A stretch of 64,000 bases of DNA from positions 868,001-932,000 of the forward strand of contig CBDCHP010000018.1 in NCBI GenBank assembly GCA_965217265.1, given 5' to 3'. Positions 51,253-61,801 of this stretch are shown in pieces. A program made the translations under genes and the position numbers. Position 1 is the stretch's first letter; each line of letters begins with the position of its first letter. The notes beneath the pieces were generated by a model. That model had not been told where the DNA came from, ran no database searches, and saw only the letters and a program-made list of their open reading frames with translations. The DNA is from JAGRGG01 sp965217265 (GTDB lineage Bacteria; Pseudomonadota; Alphaproteobacteria; Geminicoccales; Geminicoccaceae).

Positions 51253-52770
51253 TTAGGGGTTGATGGCGGGGTCGGGCGCGAAGGCGAGGCCGAGCGGGCA
51301 GAGCCGCACGCCGGGGCGCAGGCGGCGCCAGGGCAGGTCGGCCGGGTTGACCGGCATCGACCCGGGCGCGGCGCAGACCAGGACCGCCTCGGCGATCGGC
51401 TCGAAGTCGGCCCTGAAATGGACCGAACTCTTGTTGACCAGGATCGCCTGCCGCTCGGGCTCGACGCCGACGAAGCGGTACATCTCGCGGTCGGCCATCT
51501 GCGCCTTGCGCGAGGCGACGACGACGCGGACCCCCTCGATCCGCAAGCAGGCCGAGGCCCCAAGGTTCATGCGGCTGCCGCCGTAGAACGGCCCGGTGGC
51601 GTGGACCTCGCCCGACGCCAGCCGCTCGACGGTGAAGCGGCCGTGGAAGGGCGCGTCGCCCGCGACGCCGGAGCGTCCGCCGAGATCCAGGTCGAGCACG
51701 GCGCCCGCGCCGGCCGCGTGCGCCGCCGCCGCCGCCTTTGGATCGACCATCAGGCCCAGCGCCGCGTTCTTAGCACCGTTGGCGAGGAGCGCGCGCAGCA
51801 TCCCCGTCGTGTCCGAATCGCCCCCCGCGCCGGGATTGTCCTGCGTGTCGGCGATGACCACGGGCCGCGTCGCCCCGGCCGCCAGCTCCATAGCACGGCG
51901 CACGCCCGCGTCGGGGGCGAAGGCCTCGCCGGCGAACGCGGCCTCGGCGTCCTCGACCAGCGCCAGGAGCCCGTCCGCCGCCGCGTCCGCGTCGGCTCGC
52001 GCGCGGCCGTAGGCGACGATCGACGGGCCGCAGTCGGGAAAGTCGGCGGCCGGAAAGCCGGGTAGGAAGGAGAGGCTCGGCACCCCGTCGCCCTCGGCGG
52101 CTTCGAGCGCTGCGTAGATCGAGCGGCAGGGCTCGGCCGCGGTCGCCTGCCAAGCGATCGGGATCAGGAAGTCCGCCCGCCGAAACGCCACGGCGAAGCG
52201 TTCGCCCGCCATCAGCCGGCCAAGATGCCGCGCGGCGCGCCCGCCGGTCGCCGCCATGTCGACGTGCGGGTAGGTGCGGTACGCGACGAGCACGTCGGCG
52301 TGCTCGACCATGGCGCCCGTGACGTTGCCGTGCAGGTCCAGGCTCGCGACCAGCGGCACGTCGGGGCCGATCGCAGCCCGCACCCGGCCCAGCAGTTCGC
52401 CCTCGCCGTCGTCGAGGTGCTCGGCCACCATGGCGCCGTGCAGGTCGAGGTAGACCCCGTCCAGCCTGCCGACGGCCTCGATGCCGGCGACGATCTCGCC
52501 GGCGATCGCCTCGAAGGCGTCGCGCGTCACCTGCGCCGAGGGGTTGGCGGCGCACCACAGGATCGGGACCAACGTTCGGCCGGCGCGTTCGGCCTCGGCG
52601 ACGAAGCCGCCCATGCCGACGTTGACGCCGCGCGTGGCCGCGATCAGGTCCACTCCGCGGGCGAGGCCGGGCCAGCCGCCGCCCCGGTGGAACGCCTCCA
52701 TATCGGCCTTGGCGGGCGCGAAGGTGTTGGTCTCGTGCAGGAAGCCGCCGACGGCGACGCGCCCGCTCAC
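51253..52770 (-). CDS. M81-family metallopeptidase (MlrC-like)
   Basis: 505 residues. The N-terminal VAVGGFLHETNTFAP, the YLDLHGAMVAEHLDDGEGE and SLDLHGNVT segments, and DTQDNPGAGGDSDTTGMLRALL are hallmarks of the microcystinase C (MlrC) family, a zinc enzyme that in sphingomonads finishes degradation of the cyclic peptide microcystin. Most homologues outside that pathway have unknown substrates. ATG overlaps the stop of the fused ATPase gene as ATGA. Confidence 0.92.
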   Translation of the reverse strand: MSGRVAVGGFLHETNTFAPAKADMEAFHRGGGWPGLARGVDLIAATRGVNVGMGGFVAEAERAGRTLVPILWCAANPSAQVTRDAFEAIAGEIVAGIEAVGRLDGVYLDLHGAMVAEHLDDGEGELLGRVRAAIGPDVPLVASLDLHGNVTGAMVEHADVLVAYRTYPHVDMAATGGRAARHLGRLMAGERFAVAFRRADFLIPIAWQATAAEPCRSIYAALEAAEGDGVPSLSFLPGFPAADFPDCGPSIVAYGRARADADAAADGLLALVEDAEAAFAGEAFAPDAGVRRAMELAAGATRPVVIADTQDNPGAGGDSDTTGMLRALLANGAKNAALGLMVDPKAAAAAHAAGAGAVLDLDLGGRSGVAGDAPFHGRFTVERLASGEVHATGPFYGGSRMNLGASACLRIEGVRVVVASRKAQMADREMYRFVGVEPERQAILVNKSSVHFRADFEPIAEAVLVCAAPGSMPVNPADLPWRRLRPGVRLCPLGLAFAPDPAINP

Positions 52771-54419
52771 GAGGCTTCCGGCATGGCGGCCACGCCCTCC
52801 ACGGCTTGAAACTTGGCGAAATCCCAGTGCCGCCCCGGCGCCGCCTCTAGCAGTTGGCGGGTGTAGGGGTGGCGCGGCCGGCCCAGCACCTCGAAGGCCG
52901 GGCCGTGCTCGACGATCCGGCCCTGCTGCATCACCGCCACGTCGTCGCAGATCTGGGCCGCGACCCTGAGATCGTGGGTGATGAAGAGAAGGGCGATACC
53001 CATGCGCTCTCGGATCGCGTCGAGCAGGTCGAGCACCTGCGCCTGGACCGAGACGTCGAGCGCCGAGACGGCCTCGTCGGCCACCAGGACGTCCGGGTCC
53101 ATCGCCAGCGCGCGGGCGATGGCGATGCGCTGGCGCTGCCCGCCGGAGAACTGGTGCGGGTAGCGGCCCAGAGCCTCGGCCGGGATGTCGACCAGTCCCA
53201 GGAGGCGCCCGGCCTCCTCCATCGCCCGCGCGCGCGGGACGCCGAAATTGGTCGGCCCCTCGATGATCGACTGGCCGACGGTCAGGCGCGGGTTGAGCGA
53301 GCGGTAGGGGTCTTGAAAGACGATCTGGACCCGCTTGCGGTGCGGCTTGAGCGCCCGGCGCGACAGGGTCGAGATGTCGTCGTCGCCGAGCCTGATGCTG
53401 CCCGAGGTCGGGTCGATCAGGCGCACGACGCAGCGCGCCACCGTCGACTTGCCCGAGCCGCTCTCGCCGACGATGCCGAGCGTGCGCTCGCGGCGCAAGG
53501 TGATGTCGACGTCGGCGGCGGCCTCGACCTCGCGGCGCTTGAACAGGCCGCGCTCACGGTAGATCTTGCCCAGCCCCCGCGTCTCAAGCGCCACCTCGGC
53601 CCCGCCCCCGGCCCGCGGCGGTCGCGGCGACAGGCTCGGCACGGCGGCGAGCAGGGCGCGGGTGTAGGCCTTCGCCGGAGCACTCAGTACCCGGCGCAGC
53701 GGCCCGGTCTCGACCACCTTGCCCCGGCGCATCACCACGACGCGATCGGCGATCTCGGCCACCACGCCCATGTCGTGCGTGATGAAGAGGACGGCGGTGC
53801 CGTGGTGCTCGCGCAATTCGCGCAACAGGACCAGGATCTGTGCTTGCGTCGTCACGTCCAAGGCCGTCGTCGGCTCGTCGGCGATCAAGAGGCGCGGCTT
53901 GAGGACCAGCGCCATCGCGATCATGATCCGCTGGCGCTGGCCGCCGGAGAGGGCCTGCGGGTAGGAGCCGTAGATCCGTTCCACCTCGGGCAGGTGGACC
54001 TCCTCGAACATCGTCAGGACCCGCCGCCGCCGCTCGCCGGCGTCCGCGCGCGCGTGCGCGGCCAGCACCTCCTCGACCTGCCGGCCGACGGTCATGACCG
54101 GGTTCAGGGCGGTCATCGGCTCTTGGAAGATCATCGCCATCTCGGTCGCGCGCAAGCGGCGCAGCCGCTCGGGCGAGGCGCTGAGCAGTTCCTCGTCGCC
54201 GAGCCTGACCCTGCCGCCGACGGCTTTGAGCGCACCCTTGGGCAGCAGGCCCATGACCGAGAGGGCGCTCACCGACTTGCCCGAGCCGCTCTCGCCGACG
54301 ACGCACAGCGTCTCGCCCGCCCCGACGTCGAGCGACACGCCGTCGACCACGCGCGGGCCGCGCCCGTCCCGCCCGGCGGCGACGCCCAGATCCTCGACCG
54401 CCAAGACCGGGCCGCTCAT
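52767..54419 (-). CDS. Fused dipeptide/oligopeptide ABC ATPase (DppD-DppF type)
   Basis: 550 residues with two complete ATPase domains. First: Walker A GESGSGKSV, signature LSGGQRQRIMIAMAL, Walker B LLIADEPTTALD. Second (from about residue 290): GESGSGKST, FSGGQRQRIAIARAL, VLVADEAVSALD. Each ends with the oligopeptide-transporter C-terminal region (HPYTRQLL). Fused D-F ATPases of the GsiA/YejF kind are common in alphaproteobacteria. Both ends overlap neighbours by ATGA, so expression is tightly coupled. Confidence 0.93.
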   Translation of the reverse strand: MSGPVLAVEDLGVAAGRDGRGPRVVDGVSLDVGAGETLCVVGESGSGKSVSALSVMGLLPKGALKAVGGRVRLGDEELLSASPERLRRLRATEMAMIFQEPMTALNPVMTVGRQVEEVLAAHARADAGERRRRVLTMFEEVHLPEVERIYGSYPQALSGGQRQRIMIAMALVLKPRLLIADEPTTALDVTTQAQILVLLRELREHHGTAVLFITHDMGVVAEIADRVVVMRRGKVVETGPLRRVLSAPAKAYTRALLAAVPSLSPRPPRAGGGAEVALETRGLGKIYRERGLFKRREVEAAADVDITLRRERTLGIVGESGSGKSTVARCVVRLIDPTSGSIRLGDDDISTLSRRALKPHRKRVQIVFQDPYRSLNPRLTVGQSIIEGPTNFGVPRARAMEEAGRLLGLVDIPAEALGRYPHQFSGGQRQRIAIARALAMDPDVLVADEAVSALDVSVQAQVLDLLDAIRERMGIALLFITHDLRVAAQICDDVAVMQQGRIVEHGPAFEVLGRPRHPYTRQLLEAAPGRHWDFAKFQAVEGVAAMPEAS

Positions 54420-55354
54420 TGGCCGACGCCCCGCGCGGCCATGCGCGGGTCGAGCGCGTCGCGGGCGGCGTCGCCGAGCAGGTTGATCGAGAGGATGGTG
54501 AGCGAGAGGACGAGGCCGGGCCAGAAGATCAAGGAAGGCTTGAGCTGGAAGTATGTCCGGCCCTCGGCCATGATGTTGCCCCAGGTCGGCGTCTCGGGGC
54601 TGATGCCGGCGCCTAAGAACGAGAGGATCGACTCGACCAGGATCGCCGAGGCGCAGACGTAGGTGCCCTGGACGATCAGGGGCGGGATGGTGTTGGGCAT
54701 CAAGTGGCGCCACAAGATGCGCCGCATGGGGCTGCCCGCCGCGATCGCCGCCTCGACGTAGGGCTCCTCGCGCGCGGACAAGACGACCGAGCGGACCAGC
54801 CGCACCACCCGCGGCACCTCGGGGATGGTGATCGCGATCAGGACCGTGGTCAGGCTGGCGCCCGACAAGGCAACGACCGCGATGGCGAGCAGGATGCTGG
54901 GTATCGCCATCAGCCCGTCGACGACCCGCATGACGATGCTGTCGATCAGCTTGACGTAGCCGGTGAGCAGGCCGATAGCGAGGCCGATCAGCGTGCTGGC
55001 AAGCGCGGCACCTACGCCGACGGCGAGCGAGATCCGAGCACCGTAGATGACGCGCGAGAGCAGGTCGCGGCCGAACGCGTCGGTGCCGAGCGGGTAGGTG
55101 GCGCTCGACGGCTTGAGGCGCTCGGTCGCTTCGAGCTGGATCGGGTCGTGCGGCGCGATCCAGGGTGCCAGCAGTGCCGCCAGCACGATGAGGGCCAGCA
55201 CGACGGCCGAGGCGGTGACGAGGGGGCTGGCGAAGACGATGTTCGAGAACAGATCGCGCCAACCCCGGCCGTCCCCGGCCTCGATCGCCCCCGCGTCGAC
55301 CTCGACCCCGGTCGGCTCGACCTCGACGGCCTCGCGCTCGATCGTGCTGCGCAT
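54416..55354 (-). CDS. Peptide-type ABC transporter permease (DppC family)
   Basis: 312 residues. A hydrophilic N terminus (1-40) precedes the first membrane segment; the DppC motifs LGTDAFGRDLLSRVIYGARI, the loop EAAIAAGSPMRRILWRHLMPN and SFLGAGISPETPTWGNIM are present. It forms the membrane channel with the DppB-type partner encoded just upstream. Confidence 0.93.
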   Translation of the reverse strand: MRSTIEREAVEVEPTGVEVDAGAIEAGDGRGWRDLFSNIVFASPLVTASAVVLALIVLAALLAPWIAPHDPIQLEATERLKPSSATYPLGTDAFGRDLLSRVIYGARISLAVGVGAALASTLIGLAIGLLTGYVKLIDSIVMRVVDGLMAIPSILLAIAVVALSGASLTTVLIAITIPEVPRVVRLVRSVVLSAREEPYVEAAIAAGSPMRRILWRHLMPNTIPPLIVQGTYVCASAILVESILSFLGAGISPETPTWGNIMAEGRTYFQLKPSLIFWPGLVLSLTILSINLLGDAARDALDPRMAARGVGQ

Positions 55355-56295
55355 CAGTAGCGGATCCTCGGGTCGAGCAGGGTGTAGGCGACGTCGATCA
55401 GCAGGTTGACGCCGACGTAGAGCGCGCTGGCGAGCAGGATGACCGCCTGGATGACCGGGTAGTCGCGGGCCAGGACCGCGTCCACCGTCAAGCGGCCGAG
55501 GCCGGGGATGTTGAACACGCTCTCGGTCACGACGACGCCGCTGATCAGCAAGGTGAAGCCGACGCCGATCACGGTGATGACCGGCACGGCCGCGTTGCGC
55601 AGCGCGTGGCGCAGCAGGACGACGTGCTCCTTGAGCCCCTTGGCCCTGGCGGTGCGCACGAAGTCTTCCCCTAAGATCTCCAACATGCTGGTGCGGGTGA
55701 TGCGGGCGATGAGCGCCATGTAGATCGTGGCCAGGGTCAAGGTCGGCAGGACGAGGCGCTCGGCGAACGGCCAGAAACCGTCCCAGACGCTGCGGTAGCC
55801 CTGGACCGGCAGCCAGCGCAGCTCGATCGCGAACAGTTGGATGAGCAGGTAGCCGATCACGAACACCGGGATCGAGAAGCCGAAGACCGAGAGCGCCATG
55901 ACGACGCCGTCGGCCCAGGTGCGGTGGCACCAAGCGGCGATCACGCCGAGCGGCACGGCGACGACGATCGCGACGACGATGGTGCAGAGCGCCAGCGCCA
56001 GCGTCGGCTCCAGCCGCTCGCCCATCATCCGCGCCACCGGCACCCCTGAGATGACCGAGGTGCCGAGGTCGCCCTGCAACAGCCTGCCGATCCAGGTGAA
56101 GAACTGGGCGTAGAGCGGCTCGTTGAGGCCGAGCGATTCGCGGATGCGCTCCAACTGGTCCGGCGAGGCGTTGTCGCCGGCGATGATCGCCGCCGGGTCG
56201 CCGGGGGTCAGCCGCAAGAGGAGGAAGACGAAGAGCGCGACGAAGCCTAAGACCGGTATGGCCGCGAGGAGGCGACGCACGAGGTAGCTTGCCAT
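55354..56295 (-). CDS. Peptide-type ABC transporter permease (DppB family)
   Basis: 313 residues, six membrane segments. Family motifs: RRLLAAIPVLGFVALFVFLL at the N terminus, DLGTSVISGVPV, and the loop RTARAKGLKEHVVLLRHALRN that contacts the ATPase. Its TGA overlaps the ATG of the DppC-type gene by one base. Confidence 0.94.
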   Translation of the reverse strand: MASYLVRRLLAAIPVLGFVALFVFLLLRLTPGDPAAIIAGDNASPDQLERIRESLGLNEPLYAQFFTWIGRLLQGDLGTSVISGVPVARMMGERLEPTLALALCTIVVAIVVAVPLGVIAAWCHRTWADGVVMALSVFGFSIPVFVIGYLLIQLFAIELRWLPVQGYRSVWDGFWPFAERLVLPTLTLATIYMALIARITRTSMLEILGEDFVRTARAKGLKEHVVLLRHALRNAAVPVITVIGVGFTLLISGVVVTESVFNIPGLGRLTVDAVLARDYPVIQAVILLASALYVGVNLLIDVAYTLLDPRIRY

Positions 56296-56338
56296 CCCGT
56301 CCCGCCTAGCCGGTCAGAGGTTGTGCATCCGCGACGCC

Positions 56339-57955
56339 CTAGGGCTCGGTCTTCTCGATGTTCCAGAAGTAGGGCGCCGGCCCGTCGAGCACGCCGGTGA
56401 GCGTCGCGCTCCAAGCACTCGGCGTGACGTACTGGCCGAGCGGGATGTAGATCGCCTGCTCGTAGGCGTAGGCCTGCAATTCCTCGGCAATCTCTTCGCG
56501 CTCCTCGTCCGTCTTGGCCAGCGCGTAGCCGGTGCGCAGCTCTTCGAGCTTGGGGTCGTCCGGCCAGCCGAACCAGCCGCCGTCCTTGCCCTTGCCGATC
56601 AGCATCTGGTTGACGAGCGGGTTGAAGATGTCGGCGCCGACCCAGTTGGTGAAGAACATGTTCCAGCCGCCCTCGTCGACCGGCGCTTGGCTGGCGCGGC
56701 GCGTGACCACCGTCTGCCAGTCGGTCGCCTGCAGGTCGACCTTGAAGCCGGCCTCGCGCAGGAGCTGCGTGCCGACCACCGGCTGGGTCTTGAGCGTGAC
56801 GACGTCGGTCGGGTGCATGACCGCGATCGGCGTGCCGTCGTAGCCCGATTCGGCCAACAGCTTCTTGGCCTCCTCCATGCCGTCCCCCTCGGTCAGCGCC
56901 TTCGAGCCGACGTCGGTCTCCAAAGGCGTGCCGCAGACGAACATCGCGCCGCAGAGTTGGTAGTATTCGGGGTTGCCGATCATCGTCGCCATGAAGTCCT
57001 CCTGCTTCATCGCCAGGAGGGCGGCGCGGCGGACCTCGACGTCGTCGAACGGCGGCAGGGTGAAGTTGAAGCGGCCGATGCTCTGAAAGCCCAGTTCGTT
57101 GGTGTTGCGGACGACGATGCTCTCCTGGCCTTCCATGAGCGGCAAGAGGTCGACCGGCGGCTGCTCGTAGTAGTCGATCTCGCCCGAGAGGAGCGCGTTG
57201 ATCGCGGTCTGCGGGTCGGGCATGGTGATCCACTCGACCCGCTCCATCAGCGGGCGCTTGCCGCCCGAGGCCCATGACGGCGGCTCGTCGCGCGGTTGAT
57301 AGTCCTCGAAGCGCTCGTAGACCGCGCGCACGCCCGGCTGGAACGCCTCCTCGACGAAGCGGTACGGACCCGAGCCGATGTGCTCCGAGATCGCCTCGCC
57401 CGGCGGCGTCTGGGCGACGCGCTCGGGCATGATGAACGGCACCAGCGACGACGGCTTGCCCAGCGTGTCGAGGACGAGGCCGTAGGGCTCCTTCAAGCTC
57501 AGCGTGATCGTCTTATCGTCGGTGGCCTCCAGGCTCGCGACGAACTCCATCAGCTTTTGGCCCGTGCCGTCGTTGGCGCCCCAGCGCTCCAAGGACGCCA
57601 CGGCGTCGGCGGCCGTGACGGGGGCGCCGTCGTGGAAGGTCAGCCCGTCGCGTAAGCTGAAGGTGTAGGTCAGCCCGTCGTCCGAAACCTCCCAGTCGGC
57701 CATCTGCGGGTGGACGGTGAAGTTCTCGTCCATCGCGACCAACGTGTCGTAGATCATGTAGCCGTGGTTGCGGGTGATGTAGGCGGTGGTGATGATCGGA
57801 TCGAGGACGCGCAAATCCGAGTGCATGACCGCCCGCAGCGTCTTCTCGTCCTGGGCAGATGCCTGCGAAACGCTCAGCGCCGTGATGAAAACGGAGGCAG
57901 CGACAAGTTTCTTGAAAGAGGGGCCGAGAGCACCGATTGAATACCTGCCGCCCAC
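56339..57955 (-). CDS. Peptide-type ABC transporter substrate-binding protein (SBP family 5)
   Basis: 538 residues. Signal peptide about 1-35 (KKLVAASVFITALSVSQASA). The mature protein has the family-5 features SDLRVLDPIITTAYITRNHG, DGLTYTFSLRDGLTFHDGAPVTAADAV and the C-terminal ELRTGYALAKTDEEREEI. The GTG at 57955 has TTAGGAGAACGCGC upstream. First gene of a six-gene minus-strand operon: binding protein, two permeases, fused ATPase, M81, M20D. Ligand unknown; the enzymes suggest a peptide or N-acyl compound. Confidence 0.93.
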   Translation of the reverse strand: MGGRYSIGALGPSFKKLVAASVFITALSVSQASAQDEKTLRAVMHSDLRVLDPIITTAYITRNHGYMIYDTLVAMDENFTVHPQMADWEVSDDGLTYTFSLRDGLTFHDGAPVTAADAVASLERWGANDGTGQKLMEFVASLEATDDKTITLSLKEPYGLVLDTLGKPSSLVPFIMPERVAQTPPGEAISEHIGSGPYRFVEEAFQPGVRAVYERFEDYQPRDEPPSWASGGKRPLMERVEWITMPDPQTAINALLSGEIDYYEQPPVDLLPLMEGQESIVVRNTNELGFQSIGRFNFTLPPFDDVEVRRAALLAMKQEDFMATMIGNPEYYQLCGAMFVCGTPLETDVGSKALTEGDGMEEAKKLLAESGYDGTPIAVMHPTDVVTLKTQPVVGTQLLREAGFKVDLQATDWQTVVTRRASQAPVDEGGWNMFFTNWVGADIFNPLVNQMLIGKGKDGGWFGWPDDPKLEELRTGYALAKTDEEREEIAEELQAYAYEQAIYIPLGQYVTPSAWSATLTGVLDGPAPYFWNIEKTEP

Positions 57956-58363
57956 CGCGCGTTCTCCTAACCGTTCTCGTTGGCGATCGGGCCACCATTT
58001 GCCGGCACCGAACTCGCATTCAACGAAGTGTCGAACGGGCGTGCCGGCCGGTCAAGCCGCGATCGAGCCTGCTCTGCAATTTTTTTGCCAATTGCAAAGC
58101 TTCCGTCACCACGAACCATGCGCCCGGTTGCGAACGGCGCGCCCACCGTCTGGGTTTGTTCGTGCAAAATCACACGTTCTAGGACAGGGATACGAACGAC
58201 ACGGGCACGGGCGGTGCTGAACTAGCATTCTGCCTTGCAGGCGCCCACCGCATCCAGCCCGGACGGCGGCGGAAAATGGGTTCCCGATGGCACCGGCTCA
58301 GGCTAAGAACCGACCGCGGCCAACGCAGGGGCGAGTGCCAGTTGCTGCAATACAGGGAACCGA
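57956..58363. other. Intergenic region without a recognisable gene
   Basis: 408 bp between divergent starts of the peptide transporter operon and the GHKL ATPase gene. It must hold both promoters. I see a small hairpin, TGCAATT (58075-58081) with AATTGCA (58090-58096) around a T-rich loop, and a GTTC-N8-GTTC near-match to the LexA box at about 57960. Base composition shifts here from GC-rich to the AT-richer defence-like genes. Confidence 0.4.
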
Positions 58364-60986
58364 ATGAGCACTACAGATACCTTGGAGGCCAATGGAATCG
58401 CTGCTGAGGAAATCGGTGCGTCGAAAGCGAATATTCCTGTCGAGATTAGCACCCGTTTTCTTGAGCATTTCAGCGAACAGCTATACTCGTCGCCGCAGAA
58501 GGCATTCGAGGAGCTAATTTCCAATGGGTGGGACGCTGGCGCGGACTGCGTCGATGTTCGCATTCCTGTGGATCTCGCTGCACCTAACGCGACCCTGACC
58601 ATCCTGGACAATGGCGTCTCGATGGATGAGGCCGGCCTGCGAGAGCTTTGGCATATTGCCTTTTCACCAAAACGCGATCAACCTGTGCAGCATGGGCGGC
58701 ATGTTTGGTATCGGCAAGCTGGCAACCTACGTCCTTGCAAGCCGCCTGACGTATATTTGTAAGGCATCTGACGGTATTATTCGGCGTGTAACCATGAACT
58801 ACGGAGATATTGATCGCCAAACAAAGGCAGACAAACTCATAAGTGAATTGACGCTTGAACTATTTGAGGTCACCGAGACTGAGCTACAAGAAGCTCTGGT
58901 CTCTGTCACTGACGGTGAAGCTACTCTTCGATTAATTCAGAACGGCGTCAAATGCGAAGCCGTGACGGACAACAGCGACAGCGACTTCGGCGCAACGAAA
59001 TCTGAGCTTGAACGCGAAGCGAAGAGCACCTGGACTCTCGTCATTCTGTCTGGCCTTAAACCCACCGGGCGGGAACTCAAGATTGGCGTGCTGCGGCGAA
59101 TGTTGGAGTCCGCGCTGCCCTTGAGCAGCGAGATGACGATCCGCATCAACGGTGAAACACTCTCATCGGCCAAGCTCTCGGCGAAAGTAGCAAAGGAATG
59201 GGTAATTGGCCCAGATCTTAAAATTGCTAAACTTGATCTAAACAACGTTGATGAAGATGCTGCCAATAGCAGCTCCGAAGATATTCAAGCTAATATTGTT
59301 ACAGTAACTGCTGGTAAAGACTCGCATCCTTTCATAGAACTTCCGGAGATAGGTAGGGTAACCGGGCGTGTGAGGCTCTATGAGGACAAGATCAGCGGCG
59401 GAAAGAGCGAGGAGTGGGGCGCGTCGAATGGCTTCTACGTCAACGTATTAGGTCGCGTGGTCAACCAAAGTGATCCAAGCTTCGGTGCCGAAAATCTGAG
59501 CCATGTAGCATGGGCGCGCTTTCGGATGACGGTGCGCGCAGACGGTTTGAACGCTTATCTCAACACAAACCGCGAGCAGTTTCGCGAGCAGCGGGCACTG
59601 AAAATCTTTCGGGCCTTTTTGAGGAAAGCTTTCAATGTGGTGCGATCCAGCTACGACAGCGACACTAGCGTTGAAATGCCCGATGGCGGAGACGTTCTAG
59701 TTCGCTCACTCGGAGTCCTATCCCTTGCACCGCTCCGCAGCGCCGTCTCTGAAGCACTGCGGACTCAGCCGCCAATCTCCGGTTTGTTCGACGAGAGCGG
59801 GATCGATGACCGAGAGAAGAGACGAGAAGATTGGCGAAATAATACGGCTGACAACATCCGCAATGCACTTGGCAAAATAAAATATGAAAAGGTAAATGAT
59901 AAATCCTTTGTGAAATTTCGTATTGCAGATAACACAATTATCATTAATAAAGACCACCCATTTGTTGCAGAGCATTCACGTACTAAAGCAGAGAAAGAGC
60001 TAATGCGTACGGTCGCGATGGTAAACCTTCTGTCCGATGTTTACGCGCTAGAGGCCGGGATTGAACCTGCAAAAATCCAGAGCGTACGTGAGTATCGTGA
60101 CCAATTAATGAGATTCCGTGCACTACAACAACACCATTCAGGTACGCACATCGCACAAATTTTATTGGCTGCCCAGCATGAGAGCGCCGCTAGTAAACAG
60201 CTTGAGGTGGTTCTTGCGGACGCACTACGGTATTTAGGGTTTCAGGTACAGGAACTGGCGAAGAGCGGCGAGCCGGAAGGCATTGCCACCGCCTATGCGC
60301 TCCCTGCGCTACGAAAGCCCACCGATGAGGAACCAGACCCACCACTCTTCAAGTTCACCTATGATGCTAAGTCCTCCAAACACAAGACAGCAAAAACTGG
60401 TAACACCAACCTTGACGCGATTAACGAACATCGCATACGTTATAAAGCTGATTACGCGTTGGTAGTCGCACCAGGCTTTGAAATCGGTGCTATATCGACC
60501 CGCTGCGAACAGCAAAAAATTACTCCCATGAATGCGCATGACCTTGGAAAGCTTCTTGAGTATACTGTAGAATATGGTGCAATTCCGTTTGATAAGCTTG
60601 GAGACATGTTCAAGCTGCATGACCCTGTGGACGTAACTAAATGGACCAATCGACTTGAAGAGGATCTGAAAAGGAATCGGCGACTTACAATTGACGTATT
60701 TTTGAAGGCCTTGGAATATCTTAGAGGTAAGGTGCCTGATGTGCTTGAGCCCTCTTTGATCTCTTTCACATGCCGGGAGATACTCAAGATCCATACTGTC
60801 GTAGAACAGGATGTAATTCGATTAGTACATGGCCTTTCAATTCTAGTGCCTGATCTTGTAGGTATTGATGACAAGAATCGAATTGTCATCAATGCTAGCG
60901 CAGCTAAGGTTGCTGACGCAGTCAAGATGCAACTGGAGAAATTACATCAGGAGAGCGATGACAGCTTGCCTGAGCAAAAGGCATGA
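58364..60986 (+). pseudogene. Frameshifted GHKL (MutL/MORC-like) ATPase with C-terminal PD-(D/E)xK-like nuclease region
   Basis: The GHKL ATPase is split over two frames. Frame 1 (ATG 58364 to a stop at 58762) has the N box FEELISNGWDAGA and G1 box LDNGVSMDEAGL. The G2 box GMFGIGKLATYVLASRL is in the next frame, which runs to 60986. A +1 shift at about 58694-58700 (GGGCGGC) joins them into about 873 residues. Near 60,200-60,480 a region LADALRYLGFQVQELAKSGEPEG then FTYDAKSSKHK fits a PD-(D/E)xK nuclease core. GHKL ATPases linked to nucleases and methyltransferases are known from restriction-modification loci. The stop overlaps the following methyltransferase start. AT-richer than the surroundings. 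A sequencing error is the main alternative to real inactivation. Confidence 0.78.
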
Positions 60987-61801
60987 TTCAATCTATTCAT
61001 CCTTTTCCTGCTCGTATGGCACCTGAGCTTGCACTAGAAGGCCTTAGGTCACTCCAAGAACGAAGTATTGTTCTAGATCCAATGGCGGGTTCCGGGACAG
61101 TTCTGCGACAGGCAAGTGAACTGGGCCATACAGCAATTGGTTTTGACATGGATCCGTTAGCTGTTCTGATGAGCCGGGTCTGGACAAAATCAGTAAAAGA
61201 TACGGATATTCAACAAGTTTATGAGGTTGTTATACAGAAAGCGCTAGCGCTTGATCCTTTAGATGCAAGCCTTCCTTGGATTGACAATGATGCAGAGACT
61301 TTAGGATTTGTTCGATACTGGTTTGCTCCGAATCAGCTTAAGCAACTCCGCTGTTTAGCCTTCGTACTACATCAACTTGAGAATGAAGATTTCAGCGATA
61401 CGACGCGCTCGGCCACGGATGTTCTGCGAATTGCCTTGAGTCGAATCATTATTACTAAAGAGCAGTGCGCATCTTTGGCGCGGGATACGTCGCATAGCCG
61501 GCCCCACCGGGTCGCCACCAACTCTGAATATGCCGTCTTTAGCGGGTTTAAACGCTCGCTTGATATCGTGCGAAAGCGATTGATAGATGCTCCTCCCAAA
61601 GGGAACGCCAACGTTGCAATTGGGGATGCGCGTAGTACTGGTCTTGCGAACTGCTCAGTTGATGCAGTGCTGACATCGCCGCCGTATCTAAACGCCATCG
61701 ACTATATGCGTGGCCACAGGTTATCTTTAGTTTGGCTCGACTATGGCTTAGCCAATTTGCGAATGATACGCTCGAAAAGTGAGGGTTTGAGCTTGGCATA
61801 G
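60983..61801 (+). pseudogene. DNA amino-methyltransferase, 5' part, interrupted by IS copy B
   Basis: 272 codons, the last few from the IS. The SAM-binding motif I is LDPMAGSGTVLRQA (D32-G38), followed by the acidic IGFDMDPLAV; catalytic motif IV is SPPY at 232-235, so this is an N6-adenine or N4-cytosine methyltransferase. The N-terminal HPFPARMAPEL is frequent in such enzymes. ATGA overlap with the GHKL ATPase gene implies one operon. After 61780 an IS1-family copy interrupts it; deleting the IS and one CGAAAAGT repeat restores a frame RSKSIGAERGPDKD into the 3' part, about 390 residues in all. Confidence 0.85.
61773..61780. repeat. Target-site duplication CGAAAAGT (left) of IS copy B
   Basis: CGAAAAGT before the IS end recurs at 62559-62566. 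Confidence 0.93.

Noticed and set aside
57955..57985. GTTC...GTTC near 57960 as a second LexA box
   Set aside because: The spacing is eight bases, not seven, and the adjacent peptide transporter is not an expected SOS gene.
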